In this document: positions 35,770 through 43,290 of the stretch, piece after piece
Position numbering within the stretch: position 1 is the stretch's first letter
Layout: every line of letters begins with the position of its first letter
Source of the DNA: JBBATK01 sp044224515
GTDB lineage: Bacteria; Bacteroidota; Ignavibacteria; Kapaibacteriales; NICIL-2
Assembly (NCBI GenBank): GCA_044224515.1
Contig: JBGAKH010000003.1
Coordinates: forward strand, 186,001-250,000
DNA length: 64,000 nucleotides
Reading direction: 5' to 3'
The notes under the pieces: model-generated
Database searches by the model: none
The model's input: the letters and a program-made list of their open reading frames with translations, nothing else
What the model was told of the DNA's origin: nothing
Made by a program: the position numbers and the translations under genes

Positions 35770-37722
35770 ATGAGAAAAAGTACCATTCTGGCAGCGTTGG
35801 CTTCTCTTACACTGTTTAGCTTCTCGGTACAAGCTCAGATCTACACAGAGTATCAGGCTCCTACGCGTGCGGGCAATCGCCCCTATACGCCGCTATCGAC
35901 CACCGGGTCGACGGTGTATGCTGCAAGCCAATTCACGGTCCCACCAAATGTGGATCCTGATGATGGTTTTACAGCAGCACAATTGCCGTTTCCTTTCGAG
36001 TACAATGGAACGGTTTACAATTGGATTCTTATCAATGTGAACGGCTTTATCATGATGTCACCGGACGGACAAATTCCGATCGGCGTCGTAGGCCAACAAG
36101 TTCAAACTCGTTTGTTTGACGGTTCACAATTCCCTCGTAACGTGATTGCACCGTTCTGGGGCGACCACTACTATCGCACAACCGAAACCAACTACACAAA
36201 GTCAACAGTCCTTTCCGGTCAAACAACCGTAAACGGTCGTACAGCATTCTGTGTGGAATGGCGTAACCTGAACATTAACGACAAAACATTGCCGGCTTCT
36301 ATCGGTAACTTCCAAGTTTACCTGTACAAGCAATCAATCGTTCCGAACAACTACCAAGGCGACATCGAATTCGCATACGGTCAAATCGGAAACAATGCAG
36401 GTAATGTTGTTACACGTAATGCATCGGTAGGTATCAAGGGTAGCTCACCGCAAGGCGACTGGATGAATGCATTCTTCAGCCTTCCGTTGAATCCGACATA
36501 CCGCTCAACTCTTCTCTCAACTTCATGGCAACCTTCGGGTGGAAGTGACACAGTAATTGTGTTCACTGCTATACCGCGTTTGCGTTTGAATGTTTGGGGT
36601 GACGGTGATGTTGACTTTTCACAAGCAGCAGGCAATCGTCATGCAGGTCTCGGCCAAACACAATATGTAACACCGAATGATGCTCTTATTATTCTTCGCT
36701 CGGTTGCTACGAATAAGCCGTTGGACTCACTTGTAAAGCGCTTTGCTTTCAAGGGTGACGTTGATCACAATGGTCGCTTCTACTATTCAACACGTAACGG
36801 TTCTAATACAGCTGATACAGTTTTGTATCGTCGCGAAGTTCGTTTCAAGACACCGCTCCCACGTCCGGACTTGACATTGAACGAGCACTTCGATTCAAAT
36901 CTTTCAAGCACACAAGCTCAAGACAGTTTGCTTCGTTTGCACACGTTGAACATGCCGAGCGATAACTCATTGGACTTCGGTTCAATCTATTTCCAAGTGA
37001 ATGCTTATGATGCTGCTTTGATCATGCACTTCCTTGGCGGACGTGTTATCACACTGCCTTGGACACTCGACACGATCGTTCCTTTCGGCAAGACAGTTGG
37101 AATGAACGACGTTGCAAACAACGTTCGCTTTGATAACATCACACGCAATGCAGATGGTACAGTACGCGTGCCGGTTTACCTAAACGGCAATCGTAGTGGT
37201 GCAATGAGCGCTGTGTTTAATGTTAATGGCGAAATCGTTTCGGTAGAATCAACATCTCCGAACTTTATCAATGTCTTCGAAGGTTCAAAGGTTGCAATGG
37301 CAGGTACCGTTAATGTAGACAACAGCCAAGCTGTTGCATATGTTACTGTCCGTACCAATGCAAACGAACTTCAATTCGGAAACGTTGAGTTCAATGGCGA
37401 TTCTCGCATGAACCAATCAGCAACCATCGCTAGCGCAACAGAAAACGCTTCCTTGATTGCCGTTGGTTCTCCGAACCCGATGACAACTAGCAACACTGTT
37501 GCAATCTCTATCCCGACTGCAGGTACCTACTCATTGAAGGTATATGACATCTTGGGTAATGAAGTAGCTACTCTCGCAAACAGCACATTCCAAGCTGGAT
37601 CGTTCAGCTTCACATGGGAAGGACGCAATACTGCCGGCGCACAAGTTCCCGCAGGCGTATACTTCTACAAACTCGTTGGCGAAGGTGTCAATGCAGTTAA
37701 TACCGTTGTTGTTTCGAAGTAA
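35770..37722 (+). CDS. Secreted T9SS protein with nidogen-like, dockerin-like and cohesin-like regions
   Basis: The frame opens at 35731, but ATG 35770 gives a normal signal peptide (MRKSTILAALASLTLFSFSVQAQ); protein length is 650. Residues about 60-250 resemble a nidogen-type domain (LPFPFEYNGTVYNWILINVNGF, VIAPFWGD, RTAFCVEW). Residues about 270-430 hold two calcium-loop-like segments (GDGDVDFSQ and KGDVDHNGRF) and helices (TPNDALIILRS, NAYDAALIMHFLGG) as in dockerins, though with a long insert. Residues about 450-550 look like a cohesin-type beta-sandwich. The C-terminus is a T9SS sorting domain (GSPNPMTTSNTVAISIP ... VPAGVYFYKLV). Codon use is uniform like its neighbours. It is likely anchored at the cell surface; binding partners are unknown. 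Confidence 0.82.
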   Translation: MRKSTILAALASLTLFSFSVQAQIYTEYQAPTRAGNRPYTPLSTTGSTVYAASQFTVPPNVDPDDGFTAAQLPFPFEYNGTVYNWILINVNGFIMMSPDGQIPIGVVGQQVQTRLFDGSQFPRNVIAPFWGDHYYRTTETNYTKSTVLSGQTTVNGRTAFCVEWRNLNINDKTLPASIGNFQVYLYKQSIVPNNYQGDIEFAYGQIGNNAGNVVTRNASVGIKGSSPQGDWMNAFFSLPLNPTYRSTLLSTSWQPSGGSDTVIVFTAIPRLRLNVWGDGDVDFSQAAGNRHAGLGQTQYVTPNDALIILRSVATNKPLDSLVKRFAFKGDVDHNGRFYYSTRNGSNTADTVLYRREVRFKTPLPRPDLTLNEHFDSNLSSTQAQDSLLRLHTLNMPSDNSLDFGSIYFQVNAYDAALIMHFLGGRVITLPWTLDTIVPFGKTVGMNDVANNVRFDNITRNADGTVRVPVYLNGNRSGAMSAVFNVNGEIVSVESTSPNFINVFEGSKVAMAGTVNVDNSQAVAYVTVRTNANELQFGNVEFNGDSRMNQSATIASATENASLIAVGSPNPMTTSNTVAISIPTAGTYSLKVYDILGNEVATLANSTFQAGSFSFTWEGRNTAGAQVPAGVYFYKLVGEGVNAVNTVVVSK

Positions 37723-38881
37723 AATAATCGTTCTCCTGGCGGCGAGCATGTTCATGCTCGCCGCCGTCGGAGCGAAAGCTGATCGGACGATCGACGTTCG
37801 ATTGAGTTGTCAGGCAGCAGTTGATCTTTGTAGTTCCGATAGTACTTTTATTCTGGTATGCGATGCAGGAACACTTAATAGTTCAGACAGTGTTTCCATG
37901 TATGACGTCACACTGGCGTATCCGAAAGAGAAGATCCTTCTTGTAAGTGTTCTGTACAATGGTACATTTAGTGAAGGACTCGAGTACAAAGACTACAATG
38001 CAAAAACTGACGGAGAGGTGCGAGTCTATGGCTTCAATCTCTTCAAGCCGATGGTCGGGACGAAAGCATTTTTTGCGCTTCTGTTCAAACTAAAAGCTAG
38101 CTGCGATGACTCCACAGAAATAAACTTTGCAAGCTTGCCGGGTTTTAACCCTGAAGCAAAAGTGGTAGTTAATAATCTGATTAAGACGATCGTTCCTACT
38201 CAGATTGCAAATGTTAGTTCACGTTCTTTGAATTGCAAATTCTCAAACGACACTATTGTATTTACAAAGCAAGGTCAACGAAACACGGTGGAGTGTACGC
38301 TTTTGACGAAAGCAAATGCTCGACTGGAATTCGCTGAAGTAGAGCTCTCGATAGACAAGACGAGATTCTCTATAACCAAGCTGGAGGCGGTAAATACGAC
38401 AGATTCGTTGGAAGTTGAACATATGTCGAACACCAGTGTGATTCGTGTGTTCCGAAAAGATGCATCATTTCTTGAGCCACAATGTGGATTTAGACTTGAG
38501 CTGCAGAGTTTAGATACTACTCGGAAAACAGAATCCCCCTGCTCCATGAAATTGCGTTCGCATAATCGCTGTGCCTGTGTGACTCGAGATACATCGGACA
38601 CGACGCTACTTCTTAATGACTATCCATCTTCTACTCCGGTTGATGATGAAGATTTCGGTGTGACGCTGAAAAGCGATGGTGACGTTTGGGAACTTTATAA
38701 TAGAACAGAAAGTCCGGTTGAACTTGAAATCTATACGGTTCTGGGTGCGTGCATTCAGAAGATGACCGTCGGAGCTCAAAGTTCATGTGGTATCGATCGT
38801 ACACGACTCAGTAAGGGTTTATGTGTGCTTCAATACCGAACGCAGAGAGACCGAATCAAAAAGCAATTGAAATTCAATTAA
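37691..38881 (+). CDS. Secreted cohesin-like protein with short C-terminal T9SS-like domain
   Basis: The ATG at 37691 overlaps the end of the preceding gene by 32 bases and gives a signal peptide with core IIVLLAASMFMLAAVGAKA; a later ATG at 37748 would leave too short a signal. The first half of the 396-residue protein (about 20-150) has a cohesin-like pattern (SVSMYDVTLAYPKEKILLVSV ... GEVRVYGFNLF ... FALLFKLKA). A similar region follows (about 170-300). The last 75 residues resemble a reduced T9SS domain (VELEIYTVLGACIQKM, LSKGLCVLQYRT). It contains many cysteines, unlike its neighbours, and its codon use is mixed, suggesting lower expression. Exact start is uncertain. Confidence 0.72.
   Translation: MQLIPLLFRSKIIVLLAASMFMLAAVGAKADRTIDVRLSCQAAVDLCSSDSTFILVCDAGTLNSSDSVSMYDVTLAYPKEKILLVSVLYNGTFSEGLEYKDYNAKTDGEVRVYGFNLFKPMVGTKAFFALLFKLKASCDDSTEINFASLPGFNPEAKVVVNNLIKTIVPTQIANVSSRSLNCKFSNDTIVFTKQGQRNTVECTLLTKANARLEFAEVELSIDKTRFSITKLEAVNTTDSLEVEHMSNTSVIRVFRKDASFLEPQCGFRLELQSLDTTRKTESPCSMKLRSHNRCACVTRDTSDTTLLLNDYPSSTPVDDEDFGVTLKSDGDVWELYNRTESPVELEIYTVLGACIQKMTVGAQSSCGIDRTRLSKGLCVLQYRTQRDRIKKQLKFN
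37738..37765 (+). repeat. Perfect 13-bp-arm palindrome inside signal-peptide codons
   Basis: GGCGGCGAGCATG and CATGCTCGCCGCC are perfect reverse complements separated by TT, which allows a 12-bp stem with a four-base loop. It starts 16 bases after the stop of the upstream gene and encodes the hydrophobic core of the next protein's signal peptide. No T-run follows. Confidence 0.92.
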
Positions 38882-38918
38882 ATAATTTTTTATTACTCAT
38901 TATCACGCAGGAGTAGTT

Positions 38919-41900
38919 ATGTACAAAGGGTATTCCTTGCACAGTGCAGCTCGCAGATTATTTGCGGCCGCGCTGTTTGCAATCTGCGCATTCTCCGCAG
39001 GAGTGAATGCACAGCAATATGTTCCCCAGACCCCGAGGTTGAGCCTCGTAGGTGGGGAGGGTGATTACAATCACTCATGGTATCCTGACGGACGTCTATG
39101 GGCGACAGCAGCCGGCACCAATGGTACTACAGAGATCATTCTTCCGGTTTTCGTTAAGAACTGCTGGGTTAGCCGTGGACAATACAATGTGCAGCCTATC
39201 TACAGCTTTAACTTTAAGCTGCAGTATGATAGCACAGCTTTGAAACCGGTTGGCGTAATGACCCGTGGCCCTTGGCTTCAGGGAAATCACCCGAACGTTC
39301 AATTCGTAAAGGCTGACAGCGCTGCAATGACCGAAGGTTGGCAGCTCACATGGGATGATGCCGTTGACTCAACCTATCAGGTTCAGAACGGTCTTATCTC
39401 AGCAAACAACCCGAACCGTTTGCGTGGTAAGCGTATTCGTATTGCCGGTCAATCGTCACGTCCTTTGCCGACAACAGGCAATGGTATCGATTGTAATGCT
39501 TTCGAATATCGTCCGCTCGTTTATGTAAAATTCCAAGTATTGGGTAGCCCGGGTAATGGTGTTAGCGACGTTTCTCCGCTCATCATCACAACAGACTCTA
39601 TCTACTACAATAACATGAATGCAGTGAAAGATTCGCCGTTCCCCGGTGACATTGCATATCCGCAACCGCAAACATTGGATCGTATCGTTGCCGGTATCGA
39701 CTACACACGTATTGGTATCGAACCTGCTGCTGTAAATACCATCACAAAGGGTATGATCTACTGTCACATTCGTGACCAGTTCCAATTCGACTTCCTTCCG
39801 AAGCCGACAGGCAACCCGAACGAAACTTCGGTTACACAATTGGGTGACACTCTCTTCAGCCTGACACGCGTTATCCCGTTTGACCCGGTTCTTCAACAGG
39901 GCATAGGTCAAGCTATTAACGAAATTCAAGTTCTTTTGACGCCGGACGGTGTTCGCGCAAATAACATTATCGTAGAATCAGATCAACCTTGGTTGATGTT
40001 CAAGACACGTGGAGCTAAGAACCCGATCCCGGCACCGACACGTAATGGTCGTATTGCTTATATCGATCGCGGTATCCTTGGTCCGCCGAACGGTCTTGGT
40101 TACCCGGACGTTCAAAATGGTCCGTTCCCGAACCAAATCGACCCGCTTCTCAACTTTGACATCATTTGCGATCCTGCACAATTGCCGGATGATCCGAATC
40201 CTAAGACACCGACAGAATATGCCGGCCGTTATATCGGATACATTACATTCCGCTCTTTGACAGCTCAGTTCACACCGGTTCGCCTCAAGGTAGAATTCTT
40301 GGTTGTTCGTACACCGGACGAAACCTACAATGGTGCTCCTCCGATCGATCAACTTGCTAAGGGTATGTGGATCAATGTTCGCAACTCTGCTCCTACACCG
40401 AACTCTTCTGATTTGTTCTTCGGTACAGGTCTCCGCGCTACATACGGTGTAGATTCACTCTTTGGTGAATTCGCTTATGAGAGCTTGGATCAAAACAACT
40501 TCTATGCTCGTTTCTTCCAAATTCCTACAGCTCGTGATACCTCAAACGATGATATCAAGGCTCAATTGAACGGCTTTGGTGACATCACCGGTTTGTTTAC
40601 ATCACGTGATGTGCGTAATGTATTCGAAGACACCACATTGGTATGGCAGTGCCGTTTCAATGCAGGTGCTCCGAACTACTATCCTATCGTTCTTACATGG
40701 GATGTTAACCAATTCCCTTCAGGCTCACAGTTGTATCTCCGTGACACAGAAAACGGTTCAATCTTTGGTGTCGATATGCGCCAAGCTACACCGGTACCTG
40801 GTCAAGGTCAATTGATGTCATTCACAATCCGCGATCAAAAGATCACAGCGTTCGACATCGAGTACACACCGGGTCGCGCTCGTATTCAACAAGCATACAA
40901 CGAAGGTTGGAACTTGATTTCATTGCCGGTTCGTCCGTCTTCATTGGACTACCGTATCATTTGGCCGAACGTTCCTGCTTCACCGATCAAGTATGCTATT
41001 TCATACTATCAACAAGAGCAAAACCCGCAAGTTGGCTATGGTTACTTCCTCCGTTTCCCGAAGAAAGATACACAGGTCATCAGCGGTCTTCTCGTAAAGC
41101 GCATTGCTAAGGATGTTTACCCTGTTCACCTCTACAAGGGCTGGAACTTGGTAGGTTCCTTGTCTGTAAATGTTGCAGCTGATCAAGTCAAGTATGAAGG
41201 TGCTAACGTTAATGCAGTTATCCCGAATCAAGAAAGCGGAATCTTTGGATACGTTACAGATCGTGGATACCGTGAAGTTTCTTCACTCGAACCGGGTCGT
41301 GGTTACTGGGTAAAGATGTCTGACGAAGGTTACTTGAACCTTGTTGCTCCTATTACCAAGAGCTCAGCTCCGGTTAGCGATAGCCGTGAAGAAATCTTGG
41401 CTGCTTCAGCTAAGATCAGCATCTCTGACGCTGCTCAACACTCAAACACATTGTATGCTACCGAAGGTCGCATCCAATTCAACAATGGTCGTTTTGACTT
41501 GCCGCCGACACCTCCGGCAGCAGACATGTTCGATGTTCGTTTCTCAAGCGATAGCTATGTTAGCGCTAGTGAAACACCTATCGTTCGTTTCCAAGGTGCT
41601 CAATATCCTGTTACCTTGAACATTGCAAACAATGCTCATGCGTACACAGTTGTTGATGCACAATACGGTATGGTTCTAGGCGAAATCAACGCTTCACACA
41701 GCAGCATTGTCATCAACGACGAGCGCTTCACTAGCATTCGCCTCATGAGCTCAACCGCTAACAACGAATATGCATTCAGCACTTCACCGAACCCGGTTTC
41801 AAGCTCAGCTGTTATCGCATACTCAGTTCCGGAAACTCAAAACGTTCGTATTAGCTTGTTCAACGCAATGGGTCAGGAAGTTCGCACATTGGTTAACGCA

Positions 41901-42023
41901 CTCGTTACCAAGGGCGACAACACCTACACACTCGATGCAAGTGATCTCACAAGTGGCTCATACCTCGTGAAGATCGTTGCTAACGATTTCGTGTCAACCC
42001 AGAAGCTGAACATCGTTCGCTAA
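38919..42023 (+). CDS. Large secreted T9SS surface protein (1034 residues)
   Basis: The signal peptide (about 1-31, ending VNAQ) is followed by beta-rich extracellular regions. Residues about 50-180 contain a cohesin-like start (YSFNFKLQYDSTALKPVGV). Residues about 660-800 include a motif often found near the end of such proteins: two copies of GWNL[IV] (EGWNLISLPV, KGWNLVGSLS) and GRGYWVKMS. A proline-rich stretch (DLPPTPPAADMFDVRF, about 863-880) shared with two neighbouring genes lies ahead of the T9SS sorting domain (TSPNPVSSSAVIAYSVP ... LTSGSYLVKIV). An AGGAG ribosome-binding site precedes the ATG. Codon use is highly uniform. No enzymatic motif was seen, so a structural or adhesive surface role is most likely. 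Confidence 0.85.
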   Translation: MYKGYSLHSAARRLFAAALFAICAFSAGVNAQQYVPQTPRLSLVGGEGDYNHSWYPDGRLWATAAGTNGTTEIILPVFVKNCWVSRGQYNVQPIYSFNFKLQYDSTALKPVGVMTRGPWLQGNHPNVQFVKADSAAMTEGWQLTWDDAVDSTYQVQNGLISANNPNRLRGKRIRIAGQSSRPLPTTGNGIDCNAFEYRPLVYVKFQVLGSPGNGVSDVSPLIITTDSIYYNNMNAVKDSPFPGDIAYPQPQTLDRIVAGIDYTRIGIEPAAVNTITKGMIYCHIRDQFQFDFLPKPTGNPNETSVTQLGDTLFSLTRVIPFDPVLQQGIGQAINEIQVLLTPDGVRANNIIVESDQPWLMFKTRGAKNPIPAPTRNGRIAYIDRGILGPPNGLGYPDVQNGPFPNQIDPLLNFDIICDPAQLPDDPNPKTPTEYAGRYIGYITFRSLTAQFTPVRLKVEFLVVRTPDETYNGAPPIDQLAKGMWINVRNSAPTPNSSDLFFGTGLRATYGVDSLFGEFAYESLDQNNFYARFFQIPTARDTSNDDIKAQLNGFGDITGLFTSRDVRNVFEDTTLVWQCRFNAGAPNYYPIVLTWDVNQFPSGSQLYLRDTENGSIFGVDMRQATPVPGQGQLMSFTIRDQKITAFDIEYTPGRARIQQAYNEGWNLISLPVRPSSLDYRIIWPNVPASPIKYAISYYQQEQNPQVGYGYFLRFPKKDTQVISGLLVKRIAKDVYPVHLYKGWNLVGSLSVNVAADQVKYEGANVNAVIPNQESGIFGYVTDRGYREVSSLEPGRGYWVKMSDEGYLNLVAPITKSSAPVSDSREEILAASAKISISDAAQHSNTLYATEGRIQFNNGRFDLPPTPPAADMFDVRFSSDSYVSASETPIVRFQGAQYPVTLNIANNAHAYTVVDAQYGMVLGEINASHSSIVINDERFTSIRLMSSTANNEYAFSTSPNPVSSSAVIAYSVPETQNVRISLFNAMGQEVRTLVNALVTKGDNTYTLDASDLTSGSYLVKIVANDFVSTQKLNIVR

Positions 42024-42041
42024 GAGTTCGTAGTACTTAAC

Positions 42042-42076
42042 AAATGGGCAACGGTTCTCCGTTGCCCATTTTTTTT
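42042..42076 (+). terminator. Rho-independent terminator after the 1034-residue protein gene
   Basis: AAATGGGCAACGG pairs perfectly with CCGTTGCCCATTT around TTCT and runs into eight T. It lies only 19 bases before the next start codon, so the next gene is either read through or has a promoter overlapping this hairpin. Confidence 0.93.
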
Positions 42077-42094
42077 ACATACTAGAGAAGAATC

Positions 42095-42886
42095 ATGAAA
42101 ACACCACAACTATTACTTGCACTTGTTTTCAGCTTAGTTGTTGGTGTCGAGGCGCAGCCTCGACATATAGAAACAATCATTGCTGTCAATAACGAGAATG
42201 GCGACATCGCAGCCGTGCGCTTCGGACTCGATAGCTCTGCAACTATGGGTTTGGACAATGGTCTCGAATTCGCAGTGCCGGGCTTTCCTCCACAACCGGC
42301 GGGATTGCAAGTGTTTCTTGCTTTTAAAGACAACAATATGGGTGTGCTGTCCTATACCGACTACCGCCCCTTTCCTGCCGGCCCTGTCTTTGTCGACACA
42401 TTTGCGCTTGTTCTAACTCCCTCTTCTGACGCAAGCCGCGGCGCTCGGTTGTCATTTCAATGGGCATGGCCACTTGACCCAAACATTGACAGCATCGTCG
42501 TGACCGATGGTTTGGGTGGCGTCATCAAACGAATCAAGTTCGACAGTCGAGAACATGATACACTTACGGGTAACGCGGTTAATCTGGAACAGTTCCTCGT
42601 CCGTGTCTACTACAATGTTAAAATCAGCGCAGTCGATGAACATGGAGAGACTAACGGACTCGTACCGTCTTATGTATGCACTAACGGAGTGCTTCATCTG
42701 AAGGAATTGGGTGTTGAAACGGCCGACGAGTATGAGTATAGCCTGAGTGCAACGAACGGCACAACAGTGCTTAACGGACGACATTCCTCGGTCATTGACC
42801 TCCGCGATTTGTCCGGTGGAGCGTACATACTGCAACTAAAGGACCGCGCCTCAACGAATCGATTGTTCCGTATTCTGAAGTATTAG
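42095..42886 (+). CDS. Secreted protein with T9SS-associated module (263 residues)
   Basis: A signal peptide (MKTPQLLLALVFSLVVGVEAQ) leads into a region typical of T9SS cargo: FGLDSSATMGLDNGLEFAVPGFPPQPAG (about residues 42-70, shown here in shortened form by its ends FGLDSSATMG and FPPQPAG). The last 55 residues (EYEYSLSATNGTTV ... LSGGAYILQLKD) look like a short C-terminal sorting domain. The same proline-rich motif occurs near the end of the 2358- and 1034-residue proteins. Codon choice is ordinary rather than strongly biased. Function is unknown; it could be a minor subunit of a surface structure formed with its neighbours. Confidence 0.75.
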   Translation: MKTPQLLLALVFSLVVGVEAQPRHIETIIAVNNENGDIAAVRFGLDSSATMGLDNGLEFAVPGFPPQPAGLQVFLAFKDNNMGVLSYTDYRPFPAGPVFVDTFALVLTPSSDASRGARLSFQWAWPLDPNIDSIVVTDGLGGVIKRIKFDSREHDTLTGNAVNLEQFLVRVYYNVKISAVDEHGETNGLVPSYVCTNGVLHLKELGVETADEYEYSLSATNGTTVLNGRHSSVIDLRDLSGGAYILQLKDRASTNRLFRILKY

Positions 42887-42943
42887 CGTCCTGAGATTCG
42901 TTCGGTAGCTTTCAAATAGCAACTTTCTCTTGAAGTGCCTGGA

Positions 42944-42974
42944 GGGCTGCTCGCCTACGTCGAGTAGCCCTTTT
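42944..42974 (+). terminator. Terminator after the 263-residue protein gene
   Basis: GGGCTGCTCG pairs with CGAGTAGCCC (one G-T) around a seven-base loop and is followed by TTTT. Confidence 0.82.
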
Positions 42975-43073
42975 CATTTTGAGATATATTGCATCAACCA
43001 GACACACAGAGCTGTGGTTTCACCGGCTTTGACCCGAGTGGCCTTGAATAATAACCACAACCGCCTTGTTGTG

Positions 43074-43124
43074 GATTCTATGCGTAGTAGTTGATTCTAT
43101 GTGTAGTAGTTGATTCTATGCGTA
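43074..43124. repeat. 19-bp tandem repeat, about 2.7 copies
   Basis: The unit GATTCTATGYGTAGTAGTT is present in two full copies (43074 and 43093) and a partial third (43112). It lies in noncoding sequence between two terminators. Confidence 0.88.
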
Positions 43125-43216
43125 TAAATGGAACGTATATCAAGCAGAGATATTCACGCTAAGAAGCGAACTAGCTAGTCTGCTTAGCCTTGAAGAATCA
43201 TAGAATTGAAATAAAC

Positions 43217-43252
43217 AAAAAGCCGAACCTGCACGAGCAGGTCCGGCTTTTT
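43217..43252. terminator. Bidirectional terminator downstream of purA
   Basis: AAAAAGCCG and ACCTGC pair with GCAGGT and CGGCTTTTT (one A-C mismatch, ACGA loop). The A- and T-runs let it work in both directions; for the leftward purA it is 39 bases after the stop. Confidence 0.9.
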
Positions 43253-43290
43253 GATATACCAATACTATAAAAGAAAATTCGTGAGCCGCA

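Larger units (their letters stand above)
42887..43290. other. Intergenic region with terminators and tandem repeats
   Basis: Convergent intergenic space of about 400 bases between the last surface gene and purA. It contains the rightward terminator at 42944-42974, a block of 19-bp tandem repeats at 43074-43124 and the bidirectional terminator at 43217-43252. No convincing coding sequence is present. Confidence 0.7.

Noticed and set aside
28603..42886. Surface cluster as a cellulosome
   Set aside because: No polysaccharide-degrading catalytic domains occur in the five genes, and the dockerin and cohesin resemblances are weak.
43074..43124. Possible CRISPR array
   Set aside because: The units are directly adjacent with no spacers and no cas genes are in the window.
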